A stretch of 64,000 nucleotides of DNA from Isoetes taiwanensis. Taxonomy: Eukaryota > Streptophyta > Lycopodiopsida > Isoetales > Isoetaceae. The notes under the pieces are model-generated. The model ran no database searches. It was not told where the DNA came from and saw only the letters and a program-made list of their open reading frames with translations. The stretch lies in assembly GCA_021234155.1 (NCBI GenBank), contig JAJEKV010000004.1:5400109-5464108 (forward strand), given 5' to 3'. Below are positions 21,801-36,800 of this stretch, piece by piece. A program made the translations under genes and the position numbers. Within the stretch, counting starts at the first letter, position 1; every line of letters starts with the position of its first letter.

Positions 21801-24800
21801 TGTTGTCGCCTCATTATATCAACCATTCATTCAATAGTCTCATCCGTCAAATTTCCATTTATAAGATCTTTAAACTCAGTAGCATCTAACTGGTTAGCAT
21901 CATAATTGGTTTGAGCATCTCAGGGCTCCTAAGGGAGTCTCAATTGGAAGTCGAAAGCAATTTTTTATGTTTCCTCGAGGGCTGATTTCTAAAAGGTGCC
22001 CGATCAAGGCACCCAATATCACATTGCTTTTCTTGTCTTCAACCAGATTGGGACACACAAGTTAGAAGTAGCATCCAGAGGATATAATAATTATCTTAGT
22101 TTTATTCACCCAACAGGTTGAATTTAAATTCACAAATCCAGGTGGGCTTCTTTGGATAATGCATTATTTAATCAAGTTATGCTAGAGATTTACCTGGAGA
22201 CGAGGGATACACACATTTTTAACCGGATGATGTCATCTTTGTCCGGCAGCTTATATCAACAATTACCTCACCTTCATTCGAGCAGATTCTAGCCACAAGT
22301 CTGCTTGTTGACATCTCCAGAAGTTAGAAGGAATTTTGTTCAACATCATCAACGTCAGACGAGAAATCACTGCACCTCCTTGTGAGATCCTCTTGCAAGC
22401 CAAGTGCTTTATACTGAATTATCCCTGTTTGTGCCCATTATTTGCATTTTCCAGCCATTTCCAAAGTCCAGACAGATCTATTTGGATCCATTCAAGCAGA
22501 ATAAACAATGAAAAGCACTGTAGACCAGGAAAGTTTGTCCTCCCTAATCAATCTAAGAGAATGGGAAAGACCCTTCTAACTGCCCTTCTCAAAAAGGGTT
22601 CAACTACAGGTGGCACTTTTCCCACGTACACTTTAGTTTTGTCTAGTTTTCGATTATCTGATTTCCTTTCTTGTTTGAAGGGTGTGTCTAATTTGTTTTT
22701 TGTACAACTTAGATTTCCACCTGTTGTTGGTGGGGGGACAAATGGGAGTACAATACACTATTCACGAAATGACCGCCCTGTAAAAATTTCGTCTTCTCTG
22801 TTTCTGAATTTGATGATTCATATGCTAATATTCTATGTATTATTCAGGTCAGAGAAGGAGAGCTTGTCCTTATGGATGCAGGTTGTGAATTCTATGGCTA
22901 TGTTAGCGATGTCACTCGCACGTGGGCACCACATGGATCATTCTCCCAGGCCCAGGTTGTTGCAATGCTTTGTAGTGTGCATGATTCATACATGACTTTG
23001 ATATTGGTAGCCATGGTTAGATATATTAGACATGAATATGATGATGTGCCAGCCACATTGAGCGAACTCACCATTCTATGCATGACGGGAATCACATGTA
23101 TAACAGGGCACACCTGTGATAACTTTATGTATTATATAAAATGCCTTTGTGGGATTTTACGATCTGTAAGGGCGAGGTGCAAGGTGAGGGGCGAGTTGCG
23201 AAGGTGGCGAGTCCATTGCCAAGCCTTGCATCGAACCCCGTTGAAATTAATTGCATTAGGTGATCATATTAACTTTGCATGATGTTTAAAAGGTGTAATT
23301 TGGTAGTAATTTCAACAAAATTCCTTTTATGGCCTACATATTTGTTCTCTAATAAAGTGGCAGTAATGTTTCATTTTTTATTTGCCTCACCAGAGCAATC
23401 TTTGTTAGACAGTGGACGTGATAATTACTGTTAGAATATTTCATTCTACGTGTCATATGATGACTAGACACTTTTGCTAATGTGGTATGTAGCACGCTTG
23501 TTGTTGCTGACATGGCAAACCTTTATCAGCCATAGTCATGCGTGCAGTTGAACATCCAGTTGCGAAGCTCAGGGAGGAAGGGTCTCTGTTTTGTATCTTA
23601 CAAACATTTTCATTAAATTGAAAACCTAAAGTCTTTCATGGTATCAGAGCCGGTTTTGGAAAGGAGAGGCAGTGCAATTGTGAGACATCAAGCCTTCTAT
23701 TGTGGGATGTCAAGCATTTTCTAGCCGTTTTCTATATTTTGGAGTTTTCCAATTGGGCAGGCTTTTTAACGAGCCTATTCTTATCAAGATTGGATGAATC
23801 AAGGCTGTGTTCTTGCATTTCTTACAAGAACCTTGATGTAGAGGTGGTTTTACCTCAGACTCCTCAGATCGTGGCTGAAATTTGGTCTTTGAAATTTTTT
23901 CACTGATAAGGTCGGTTTTAAGCAGTATATTCGAATGCTAATCATCTTAGTGTATCTTCGCATCAGATCTGATAGTTCTTGCAAGATTTCGCCTAAATTC
24001 TGTCACATTCCTTCAGAATTTTTTTGTTTCATCAACTTCTTTTGGATCTTTGTGATCTGTATTGCAGTTTCTGCAGTCAAATGGCTTCTCATACTCCCTA
24101 GAAGTATTTTAGTCATCCAGTATTGGATGCAGAGAATTATTTTACCTGGAGGGATGCCTTTGAAACTAATTTGAACTTGAGGGATTTAGGAGATGTTTTT
24201 CTTGCTACATGGAATCCTACCAGTACAGATGATCAGAAGAAGGATATGTATGCCTTGAATCATCTTAGGGCCTGCATCTGCACAGATTTTCAGAGGGATG
24301 TTAGAGGATTTAAAACATTTACAGAAGCTTTTGCATATCTTCAGAAAACTTGTGTGCAAGAAGGAGAAGGGCAGCAAATCATGATACATAGTAAGATGGA
24401 CAATCTTAGACTTGAAGATTGTACTAACATGAGGGATTACTTGCAGTAGTTCAAAGCTTTGAGAAAAGAATTCTTTGGAGCAGGAGGAAATATGGAGGAG
24501 ATCACTCTTGTCATGGTTTTGAAAGAGCTGTCAATGGAATATCAACATATCATTGATCATTATCAAATGAAAGTTAAAATCAAGATTACATTCAATCAAC
24601 TTCGACAAAAGCTGCTGGATGCAGAATTGTATAGGAAGAGAAGAGATCACTATGAGCATGCCCATTACTCTACACCTAAGGTTTTTTTGCCTTCTAATAC
24701 TTCTTCTCTTACTTCTTCCATTAATTCTTCCACTGAATTAGCATCTAAGTCTTCATCTAGCCCTGTCACAACATCTAGAGAACCTTTTACGTGCTGGTTT

Positions 24801-27800
24801 GGTTCTGTGGAAAGAAGGGTCATATTAAACGTGATTGCAGAAAGTTGCAACGTGAATTGTGTTAGAATAGTATAATGTGATATGTATTTGGACATGTTAA
24901 GTCATGTAACTTAACGTTGTAACTTAACGTTGTACCCCATGGGACATTTTATATTAGCCCATGGGTCCCGCCATTCTTTACCTTTTTCCCTATTTGCCAC
25001 CCAACATGAGGACGTGGCACATATATATATGTACATCTCATGAGTTAGGGTAATACACAAGTTTCTTGCTTCTCCTTTGTATGTACATCTCATGAGTTAG
25101 GGTAATACACAAGTTTCTTGCTTCTCCTTTGTTATTTGCTGCGTCTCCTCCTCTCTCTATAGTGTTCTGCTGTTCAGATCATCTTCTCCACTCAACATTT
25201 GGTATCAGAGCGGTGTTCCATCCTTGGGTGCTTCATCCTGTGTAGGAGAGGAAGTATTTTGAGAAGGTTTTTCTGCTTTGTGGAAAACAGAGCAGATTTT
25301 AACCCTAACATGTGTTTGAGCCTAGAGAGAAGCATTCTTAAGCATTCTTCTGTTATGGAGAGTTGCATGCAGCGTTAACCAAGCTAAAAGCAGCCCTTGA
25401 GTGTAAAATCTGAAAGATTTCTTGCAGCAGCTTGCATATTGCCTTGCATGTTGAAGATAGAGTAGGGGTTTGCAGATTTGTGGCGTTGATTAGAAGAAGC
25501 TTGTGTTTTTCACAATGGATAGCCTGGAAAAGGTGTTCATGAATGAAAAGTTCTTGCTTAAAGGCAAGAACTACTCTATTTGGAAGGAGAAGATGACTTT
25601 GGCACTTGATCTTGCTGGAGTTTGGGACGTAGTAGCTGGTGAAGACCAAAATGAGGATGACAAATGGGAGGAGTTGAACAAAAAGGCCCTGCTGCTCATC
25701 AAACTTGCAGTGGATGATTCCATGCAAAGGCACATACTTGGAGTGAAAAGTGCTAGTGAAGCAGGAAGAGGCCATGAAAGGGGGCGTACAAATAGAGGTA
25801 GAGGGAGAGGCGAACGTTGGAGTTCATACTCCAACAAAAATATCAAATGCTATTGTTGTGATGAAGTTGGCCATATGGTGAATGATTGCCCTCTAAAGAA
25901 GAGTATACTGAAGATGAAACTTGAAAAGGAGTCGCATTACCTTGAAGAAGGGTCGCCATCAAGCTCAAAGGAGAAAACCTCTACGGCTGCACAAGATTTT
26001 GCAATGTTCGTAGATGAAGTCGATCATGTAAGATACAAGTCTGATAGGTGCGTTGCTTGTTTGGATAGTGGCTGCTCAACTCATGTAACTGGTGATGAAT
26101 CCCTTTTCTCAAAATTCACAAAGTATGATGGAGATAAAATTCTTTTGGGAGATGATTCCTCGCTAGCAATAGAAGGGAATGGAAATGTAAGAGTGAAAGG
26201 AGAAGGAGACGCCATTGTGACATTTCAAAATGTCAAACTTGTACCGGATTTGAAGAGGAATCTGGTTTCTGTTGCATGCATCACTCGTAAGGGTTTCAAA
26301 GTTTTTTTTGACGAAGATGAAGCAATAATTTTTCAGCCAAGTGAAGAATTCATGAAGATGATAAGAAAGATGAAGGTGATTGCGCGTGCAAGAAGAGAAG
26401 GCAATTTATATAAAATGGAGATTGTCCCTGCCCAAAATCAGGCCAATATAGTAGCAGGTAGCAGCAGCCAATCAGAGATTTGGCATAAAAGGTATGGCCA
26501 CATTAGTTATGGAAGTTTGCGCACGCTGTCCCAGCAAGAAAATGTACATGGTCTACCTCAAATCCACGATGACAAGCAGGTTTGTGAGCCTTGTGTTCTT
26601 GGAAAACAGCATAGGGTTCCGTTCCCTCAAGAATCTGAATTTAGAGCGCAAAAACCATTGGAATTAGTGCATGCTGACCTTTGCGGCTTTATGCCAACAA
26701 AATCCATTGGTGGATCCTTATATTTCTTCTTGTTAGTGGATGATTACTCAAGAAGAATGTGGGTTTATTTTCTGAAAACAAAATCAGAGGCCTTTTATCA
26801 TTTCAAAGCCTTCAAGGAAGAAGTGGAATCTGAAACAGGCAGAAAATACTCACGTTAAGGACTGATAATGGAGGAGAATTTTTGTCCACAAAGTTTGAAC
26901 AATTTTGTGAAGACAATGGGATCAAAAGACAATTGACAACGCCACGCTCTCCACAACAAAACGGAGTAGTAGAAAGGCGCAATAGGACGATTTGCGAAAT
27001 GGCAAATTGCCTAATGGCTCAATGGAAGATGCCGCATCGTTTTTGGGCTGAAGCAGTTCTCACTGCAGTGTATTTGCTAATACACTGAATAGAGCGGGGA
27101 CAAGAATTTTAGATGGGAAGACTCCACATGAGGTTTATTACAAAAGAAAGCCAGGTGTGAATCATTTGCGTGTATTTGGATGTAAAGCTTATGCGCATGT
27201 CTTTAAGGAGGATGGCAGGAAGAAATTTGATGACAAAGCAAGAGTTTGTACCATGCTTGGCTATAGTTTGAGGGCTAGGGCTTACAGATTATGGGATCCT
27301 GCTAAGCAGAAAATCATTGTCTCGCGTGACGTCACATTTGATGAGAATAACTGCAGGTCCAATTTCAGTCACTGATCAGCAAGAGCAAGAGGAGGAAATA
27401 TTTGAATTTCCACTTAAATGGCAGCAAGATGAAGCATCAGATCAAAACAGGCCTGTTACACCTCAATGTCAACCAAGAGTTTGGCCCGATAAAGTGCTTA
27501 CCTATGTAAGAAGAGCCGGTAAAGAAGTGGCAAAAGAAGATATTGGTGAAAAGCCAACGGCAAAGTCTGATGCAACTCAGCTGAATGCAAAATCAGCCTC
27601 TACTACTCATGTGGCGCCTTGGGCACAAAGACCATTTACAAGAAGTCAAGGCAATATCGAGTCCGAAACAAGTGCAGCAGCTCATCAATGCAATTTTGCC
27701 AATATTTATGAACCCATTTCATTTGAAGATGCTAGGCATTCTAAGGAATGGAAGGATGCAATGGATGAGGAGTATAAATCCATACTAGTCAACAATACAT

Positions 27801-30800
27801 GGGAATTGGTACCGAGACCAAAGGATAGAAATGTCATTGGATGCAAATGGGTCTATAAGCTAAAGTATAATGCAATGGGACTGTTCAAAGGCACAAAGCC
27901 AGGCTGGTGGCAAAAGGTTTTGCTCAAAGAGAAGGGGAAGATTACTTAGACACTTATGCTCCGGTAGCCAAAATGGAAACAGTGAGGTTGTCCATATCGC
28001 TTGCAGCTCAATTTGGATGGAAGTTGTATCAACTTGATGTGAAAAGCGCTTTCTTGAACGGAGAGCTCAAGGAGTTGGTCTATTTGGAGCAACCACCCGG
28101 ATACAAGCACGAAGGTAACGATTTTGTTTGCAAACTGAACAAAGCATTATATGGGCTAAAACAGTCATCTCGGGCTTGGTATTCCAAACTTGATAGTTAC
28201 TTGTTGAGCAAAAACTTTGTAAGGAGCAGTGCAGATTCTAGCCTCTATATTAAGCATGATGGTGATGACATTACTTTGATCGTAGTATATGTAGATGATC
28301 TCATTGTCACGGGCAGTTCTCTCAAGTTGATTGAACATGAGATAAAACAATTTGGAGAGTTCTTTGACATGACAAATCTTGGAGAGTTACACTACTTCTT
28401 GGGCATTGAAGTGAAGAAGGCTGCCAATGGAATTTTTATTTCTCAGAAAAAGTATGCAGCAGATCTACTAAGGAAATTCCACATGGAGACTGCTAAACCA
28501 GCTTCTACGCCAATGGAGGTTGGCATTAAACTTTCAGCTTATGAGAAAGGTGCAAAATCATTCGATGCAACACTCTACAGGGCATTAGTAGGGCATTAGT
28601 AGGAAGCTTGAACTATCTCACTGTGACCAGACCTGATATATCATTTGCTGCAGGAGTATTGAGTAGATTTTTGGCTAATCCTACTCAAACGCATTGGATT
28701 GCTGCTAAGAGAGTGCTGAGATACATCAAGGGAACACATGATTTTGGTATCTTGTATGAATCAAATAGTCAGCTTGATGTAGTTGGATACACAGACTCCG
28801 ATATGGCTGGTTGTGTGGACACAAGAAGATCCACGAGTGGTTATGCATTCTCAATTGGAAATGGTGCTGTAACTTGGAAAAGTAAGAGACAAAGCACTGT
28901 TGCAATTAGCACTGCTGAAGCAGAATATAAAGGTTGTAGCATTGCAGCATGTGAATCCGTTTGGATTCAAAAATTCATGGAAGAAATTGGGATCAATGAC
29001 AGCAGACCCACTTGCATTTTCACCGATAATATGAGCAGCATACGCATTGCAAACAATCCTGTTTTTCATGGCAGAACCAAGCGTATTGAGACCACCTACC
29101 ATTTTGTACGAGAAAAAGTTGAGAATGGAGAAATTGATATCCAATACTGCAGGTCAGAAGATCAGATTGCAGATATTTTCACAAAACCATTAGGAAAAGC
29201 CAAGTTTGAAGATTTCAGGTTGGCTCTTGGCGTGAGGAGTCTGGAATATCACATTAAGGGGGAGTGTTAGAATAGTATAATGTGATATGTATTTGGACAT
29301 GTTAAGTCATGTAACTTAACGTTGTTGTAACTTAACGTTGTACCCCATGGGACATTTTATATTAGCCCATGGGTCCCGCCATTCTTTACCTTTTTCCCTA
29401 TTTGCCACCCAACATGAGGACGTGGCACATATATATATGTACATCTCATGAGTTAGGGTAATACACAAGTTTCTTGCTTCTCCTTTGTTATTTGCTGCGT
29501 CTCCTCCTCTCTCTATAGTGTTCTGCTGTTCAGATCATCTTCTCCACTCAACAAATTGCACAGTATTCAAAAGCTCATGCTGTTAAACAAGTTAAACAAG
29601 ACTCGGTTCCAGCAGCCAGTTCTCCAAAGCAGGAAACCAATGCGAACATGTCTCATATTTCTATTGATGATTTTGAGCTTGGGTTTCTAAATGTAGCAGC
29701 AGAGACTTTTGAAGAAGATACTTGGTTACTTGATTCTGCTGGTACTAAACATTTTGCAGGGAAGTCCCAACTCTTTGACACATTAACACCTCATGATACT
29801 ACCATAGTCAGAATGGCTGATGGCAATTTGGCCAAATCTAAAGGAAAAGGCAATGGCAATTTGGCCAAATCTAAAGGAAAAGGCAATGTTAATTTTCAAA
29901 CTGAAAATTGTATCACTCTTAAAATTGAGGATGTCATTCTAGTTCCTGGATTGTTGGTGAATCTCTTGAATGTTAGTGAATTTGACAAGAAGATGGGTTA
30001 TTCTGTCTTGTTTACTGGAGGATTAGTACACATTTTGCACAAAAATCCATTAACCTTTGTGGATCTTTAAAAACTTGGGCCTATTGCCAAAGGTTATCTC
30101 AATAATGAAGGATTGTATATTCTTCATAAAGGGCATCATCCTTCGCAACAAGTTGCTGATACAATTCATAATCAGTCTTCACTTTCAGCAGCAGTCCCTC
30201 AATCTCAAGAATCATTGTGGCATGCACGACTTGGCAAGCAAGTCCAAGCTTCTTATCCCTCTCAAGCAGAATTTCATGCCCAAATAGTTGTGGAACTCAT
30301 TCATTCTGACATGTGTTATCTTCCGATTGAATCATATGGTGGTAACAGGTACTTCATGGTATTTGTTGATGATTTTAGTAGGTACACATGGGTGTATCCT
30401 ATTAAATTTAAGTCTCAAGCCTTCTCTATATTTTTAACTTTTCAGTAAGTTGGTGGAGAATGAATTTCCACAAGCATTAAGAGGTTGAGAACTGATAATG
30501 CCCGAGAATATCTCTCCCAAGAATTTGAAGAATATGTTCCCTCCAAAGGTATTCTTAGGGAACTAATTCTTCCATATGCTCATCCTCAAAACGGTGTTGC
30601 TGAACGCAAGAACCGAATCTTAATGGATTTAGCTCGGAGCATGCTAAAGCATAAACAGTTACGTTCGCAATTTTGGGCAGAGGCTATCTTGACTGCAGCC
30701 TATGTTTCAAACTGGGCCCCTACTAAATCATTGGTTGCCAAGACTCCTTTTGAGGCTATGTATGGTGTTTGACCTGACGTGTCTCATCTCAAAGGTTGTT

Positions 30801-33800
30801 TGGCTTTTGCTACTCTACCAAGGGAAATTTTACAAAAGCGAGGAAAACTTTCGGATCGAGCACTCAAAGTTATTTTTATTGGGCATCAAGATAATATGAA
30901 AGCTTGGAGATGCTACGATCCTGTTACCAGAAAGGTCTTTTCATCAAGAAGTATGACTTTTGTGGAAGATGCAGTTTATTCTAGTGATTTTTATCAACTT
31001 AATGTGACAGATTATGACAAGGATATCTGCAATCAGTTTCACATTGGTGGTACTTCACAAAGTTCCACTATTACTACATCTGACATTACTACTGATCCAA
31101 CAAGTGTTCCTTCTGATCCAATAAATGTTCCTTCTGCTGCTGTTCTTCCTTTTTCCGATTTTCCACAACCAACGGTACCTGAACCAACACATCCTGTTCC
31201 TCAGTTGGTTGATCCATACGTTGATTTTCAGCCTACTGGTTATGAGTCTTCTGGCCCACTAGAATTTCTTTCTTCCAAGCCTCTCAATCAGGATCATTCT
31301 ATTTCTAATATCTCTTCAACCTTCACTGATATGACTGTCACAGCAGATGTTCCTCCTCGACGGTCTCAAAGGATTGCCAATTTTTCCGCTTGTTAATTAC
31401 TCTTGCAACTATGCTTTAATGGCACAAGTTCTTCATGATGTTGATCCTACAACTTATTCTGAGGCAGCCAGACATCCTCATTGGGTAGTAGCTATGAATG
31501 ATGAGATAACCATGCTTCAAAAGCAACAGACCTGGGAGCTGGTGCCTAAGCCTCTTGATAAGAATATTATTGGTGCCAAGTGGATTTTCCGTACTAAATA
31601 TCATTCAGATGGCACTCTCTTAAAACATAATGCAAGATTAGTAGCAAAAGGTTACACTCAGCAGGAAGGCTTTGATTTTAATGAAGTTTTTGCACCGCTG
31701 GTTCGATTGGATTTAAGGACAAACAATATCCTGATTATGTATGCAAACTTTAAGACAGACGCCTCCGTTGCTGGCATCTGAAAATCAATTCCTTTCTTAT
31801 CTCTATGGACTATCAAAGGTCTCGTGCAGATCCTAATCTGTATTATAAATTTGACAAAGATCATTCTTTTATACGTTGATGACACCATCATGACAGGGGA
31901 TGGGATGCTGATCAGCTTATTATTCACACAAAAGAATTGCTTAACCAACATTTTGGGGTTACTAATTTGGGCTTCATGCACTACTGTTTAGGTCTTGAAG
32001 TTTGGCAAACTCCTAATGGAGTACACATTACTCAGCAGAAGTATATTACAGAAATTTTAGAACGGTTTCATATGGCAGACTGCAAGGCATCACTATTACC
32101 TTGTGAGATCCGTCAAAAACTTGCTCTTGAGTCTGATGATGAAGATGCAGATCCTACCTTGTATAGGCAGCATGTTGGAGCATTATTATCTTACTCATAC
32201 CCGTCCAAATATCGTCTATGCAGTAGGTGTTCTTACACTGTTCATGCAACACCCTAAGTAACCGCATTGGAAAGCAGCCAAGACTGTGTTACAATATTTG
32301 CAGGCACTAAGACCGAAGGAGTAGTTTATCTCAAAGTCACTGACCCTAAGCTCGTTTTGTTTTCAGACTCTGATATGGCTTCAACAGACCTTGACTATCG
32401 AAAATGCCTCACGGGTTATGTGTCCTTTTATGGTGGTAACCCTATTGGTTGGAGCTCAAAGGAACAGGATACCACTAGCATCAGCACTACTGAAGCAGAG
32501 CTAGAGGCTCTTTGCACAACAGTACAAGAGATGTTATGGCTTCTTCACTTATACGACGATTTATGTGTACCTGTCAAACCTGCACATGTTTTTACTGTGA
32601 CAACAATGGGGCTCTTTATCATATCAAAGATTACAAAGGTCACTTACAAATTAAACATATGGATATCAGACTCTGCTTCATACGAGAGCAACTTGAAAAT
32701 GGTTCTCTATCTCTTCTCTATTGCTCTACTCATGATCAAGCAGCTGATGGATTTATGAAGCCTCTATCAGGCAAACAGTTTCATAAGATGAAGGAGGTCT
32801 TACATGTTTTACCTCATGCTTCATCTCAGGGGGGATGATGCGAATAGTTTTTTTTTTAAGTTGGCATAATTAGTGTGATTAATAATAAGTTTGCGTCGCT
32901 CTTGTTCTCAGCTGTGCTAGTCATCAGGGGGATGATAGAATATTTCATTCTATGTGTCATATTTTGACTAGACACCTTTTCTGATGTGGCATGTAGCACG
33001 CTTGTTGCTGACATGGCAAACCTTTATAAGCCATAGTCATGCGTGTAGTTGAACATCCAGTTGGGAAGCTCAGGGAGGAAGCGTCTCTGTTTTGTATCTT
33101 CTCTCTATTTTCAATACATAAAAAACATAAAGTCTTTCAATTACCGTGCTGTCTCATGATGTGTGCTGCTTACCTGTCTAATGTGATTGCATTCACATTG
33201 AATGCCATATATGTGTTGGCATGTACCAGGTGACTCATCAGATGACGTGTAGCTCCTAACTGAGTCACTTGAGGTCTGCTTATATTAGCATCTTGACATA
33301 TCCGTGTGTTTTGACATTAGTGTTCTAGTCTATCAATGAATCCCAGCTCAATTCTAACATGCGCTCAGAGCTATCTGAACGGTTGAACAGTGGGAATTAA
33401 GGCAAAGTTTTGCCTAGGAGATCTTTTCCCTCTTCTTGGTATTTGGAGAGTTTTTGTTTAATTTTGTTTCTTGCTTTCCTGGATACAAGACCTGAATCCA
33501 CAGTACTTGGTAATGATTGTTCATATTAAGACTAACCAACTTTCCAACATTTGTCAGTTGGAAAGTCAAATCAGTGTATAATCTAGACTGCTGTAATCTT
33601 CACGGCATTGTGGATGGTCTTAAGCTGTAGACAAGTGGTAAAAGATCTACAAAGCTATATTCTACATTGCATCAGCCCACAGTTTAAAAAGGCATCTTAA
33701 ATGTTGCTGTCTTAATTATGAGAATCTCGAAGGTAGTGACACCCAAGCTTACACTTATCCAAACTGAGGTAATCTTATGCTATTTACTCATGCTAAAACG

Positions 33801-36800
33801 AAAGGGCTAATTAATATGCATGCATCAAGGCCCAAGTAATGGTTATTATCCTAGATTAGCTTATTTTGAATTATTCTAGTGCTGTTTTAGGTTCTAGGTG
33901 CATTGTATGTCATAACTTTCTCTTGTGACTGACACTAGCGTTCTTTCCTCATTTTCAGAAGGAAGTTTATGAACTTGTTTTAAAAGCCCAGGACGAATGC
34001 ATAGCAATGTGCCATCCTGGAATTACCTTATGCGAGCTTCACAGACATGCAGTACGTACTTGAAGGACTGAGGAGATAGTATTCACATACACGATCACTT
34101 GCCTGATTTAGTAGCTACATTTACTTGGCCCTTTATCTTTGACCATATGACCACTAGCTTATATAACTAGACATCCTGTTTATTCATTACTACACTATGC
34201 TACAACCCTCATAATATGGTCAATATTTAGGGGGGTATTCTCAACATCCAACTCCCAAATTCTGTCTGAATTTTTGCCCATCTGCAAGCTGCTTGTAAGT
34301 GGAACAATATTGAAGATTTGTTGTTGAGAGTTGAAGCTGCTCTCGGGGAAGCATACTAAAGTATCAACACTTAATGGCAGGATGGTTTGGATCTTTACTG
34401 AGGTCAACTGCCCCTGAATTGTACGCTTATAGGTTTGCTGATGTAATCTGATCGTGCAAGTCGTGGAATAGATGAAGCAACCAAAGCATCCTTTGGTTGC
34501 CTGTGCATATGCCTTTAATCAGCCTCCGTTACACATACGCTCACTGTAGTTTGCTTTTTGGGGACACAGTTTATAACACTGTTTTTAAAACATGGGATAT
34601 GTAACCCATGGTAGACTTTTGCAGGTCCAGATCATTGGCTTGCATGATCTGCATCAGTGTAAAAGGTGGTGACTTGCTGCTGCATTTTATTACAAATGAG
34701 ACCTTTGAGATATGATAGAATTTGATTGGATGTTGGGTCTCATCTATGCGACCTTTACTTGCGTTTGCAGTTGGCCAGGTCAGCAGGTCTATGCACAATT
34801 TAATCAAGCCACATTGGCCGTATAAAATGTGGAATCACATGGATCTCCACCTGCAGCTAGTCTCAATTCAGAGGTGTAGGAGAAAGCTTTCGATCTATCA
34901 TATGCAAATGATTTAGGAACTCTTTCATGTATTTTGTTTAGATGCTGTCGTACCTCCACTCCCAAACAGTAGTGAGTTGAGTGTTTCCAATTGAAGTCTT
35001 CATTTGATTTTTAATATGGTGAATAATGTCATAGACATCTCTGTTGTAATTGTATCATCCAGATATAAAGTGATGATGCAAATCTGATTTCAGTATACTC
35101 TTACCAATGCTACCACCTCAGTTCCTCCAAAGGCTGATCTGTAAATTTGCTGCCCCACAGAACTCATACAGTCCTTGTTGAAGGATGCCTTTAGTAAAAA
35201 CCCTTGGGTTTCTGCCAGTGACTGGATTTGAACTGATGTCCATCTGTGAGACTGAAATTGAATTTGCACTCCATGTAAGGCTTTGACTCCATGACATTCC
35301 AAATTGATTTCAATTGTACCTTTACTGCGGATGAGTCGCAGCTATCTGCCATGACTCATGTCAAAGTTCTTGAAGACCCTGCCACTACTGTAGTCGAAAA
35401 TCCGTTCTTCTCCCGTGCTACTGTCACATGATAGAGGTATTCAGCCTCACTATCATATCCTTCCCCATCAGCCAGAATTTGATTTGCTGACCAGTAGGTT
35501 CTAGGTGAGTTGTAACATGATCAGAATCTGCATGGATAAGGAACCTAAGACTGTCCACATTAGTGTAATGAATGCCTTCTGTGGTAGTCCCTTGAAAATA
35601 GTGGAGAACTCTCTTGGCTGCATGTCAATGAGAGGACTTAGAATGATGCATAAAACGTGTTTGAACTCCCACTATGTAGGTAGTTCAGGACGAGTAATAG
35701 TGATGTAAAGAAGGCCCCCAACTAACTGCCTGTACAAAGTAACATCATAACTTCCTTGTGCAGAGTTGAGTCAATTGGATCATGAGGTGTAACAAAAAAC
35801 TTGCAATGTGATATGAAACCTTTGTAAGACCTCAGCGACATATTTATGTTCTGAAAGGGAAATACCATGAGGCTACCAGACTAAACAGTAATGCTGGAAA
35901 CCTAGATCTGCTCAACAAATTTGCTAAGAGACTCCTTGGTACTAGAAATTAGATCAGATGCATCGCCTGTAAGAACCATGTCATCGGCATATAAGAGTAG
36001 AATGGACATTCGAGAACCAGTAGTCTTGTAATAAACATTACAGTCTGTGCATGACCTTTGGTAACCAAGACTAAAAAGAGAAGTATTGTTTTTCTAATGC
36101 CAGCATTTCAGAGCCTGCTTGAAACCATATAAACTCCGTTTGAGGTTACAAGGCTAATGAGGATACTGCTGGTCTTGAGAGCCTGGTGGGTGCTGCATGT
36201 AAATATCCTCTTGTAAGTCTCGGAGTGCAGAAAGGCAGTAGATGGCATATGGCAGTGATGGAGTGCAGATATGAATGTTCAGTTCAGGTAGTGATAAATT
36301 GAATCAGGGAGAGCTTGACCTGCAAACTTCTTAGTTGTAGAATTGATGTTTCTCGACGATTGATTGCAATCTAGGAGTCATTTCCAGAGCAGGACTGTTG
36401 TTATTGTTGACGAAGATTTGAAAGCTTCTGGCAAGCCCATCTTAAGCTCATATATGAACGTTTTCTCCTTAGAGAGAGCTTTTGCCTGCAGATGCTTTTG
36501 AAGGGAGACTTTTGTGCTGCCTCTTGGCAGCTGAATTTCTCGGAGTGCAGGAAGGCAGCAAATGGCATATGGCAGTGATGGAGTGCAGATATGAATGTTC
36601 AGTTCAGTTAAAGATAAATTGGATCAAGGAGAGCTTGACCTGCAGACATCTTAGTTGTAGAATTGATGTTTCTTGACGATTGATTGCAATCTAGAAGTCA
36701 TTTCTAGAGCAGGACTGTTATTATTGTTGACGAAGATTTGAAAGCTTCTGGCAAGCCCGTCTTAAGCTCATATATGAATGTTTTTCCCTTAGAGAGAGTT

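Larger units (their letters stand above)
24860..29553 (+). mobile_element. Copia LTR retrotransposon B (young, nested in Copia A gag)
   Basis: 4,694 bp with LTRs at 24860-25197 and 29265-29553, AATTG duplicated at 24855-24859 and 29554-29558, PBS TGGTATCAGAGC at 25200, purine tract AAGGGGGAG before the 3' LTR. Apart from a 52-bp tandem duplication in the 5' LTR and an extra TTG in the 3' LTR, I see no substitution between the LTRs, so insertion was recent. Domain order is Copia-type. The polyprotein frame is nonetheless broken by several single-base indels. Confidence 0.95.
23429..33139 (+). mobile_element. Copia LTR retrotransposon A (host element, intron 7)
   Basis: LTRs at 23429-23638 and 32933-33139, ATTAC duplicated at 23424-23428 and 33140-33144, PBS TGGTATCAGAGC at 23639, purine tract ATCAGGGGGATGA before the 3' LTR. 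About 5.0 kb remains after removing the nested element. Domain order gag, protease, integrase, RT, RNase H marks it as Copia. The LTRs differ at many positions, and the ORFs have stops and a damaged RT, so it is old. It is in sense with ICP55. Confidence 0.92.

Noticed and set aside
22336-22995. 219-residue ORF as a separate gene
   Set aside because: It reads through ICP55 exons 6 and part of 7 and their introns; the splice sites and conserved phases explain it better.
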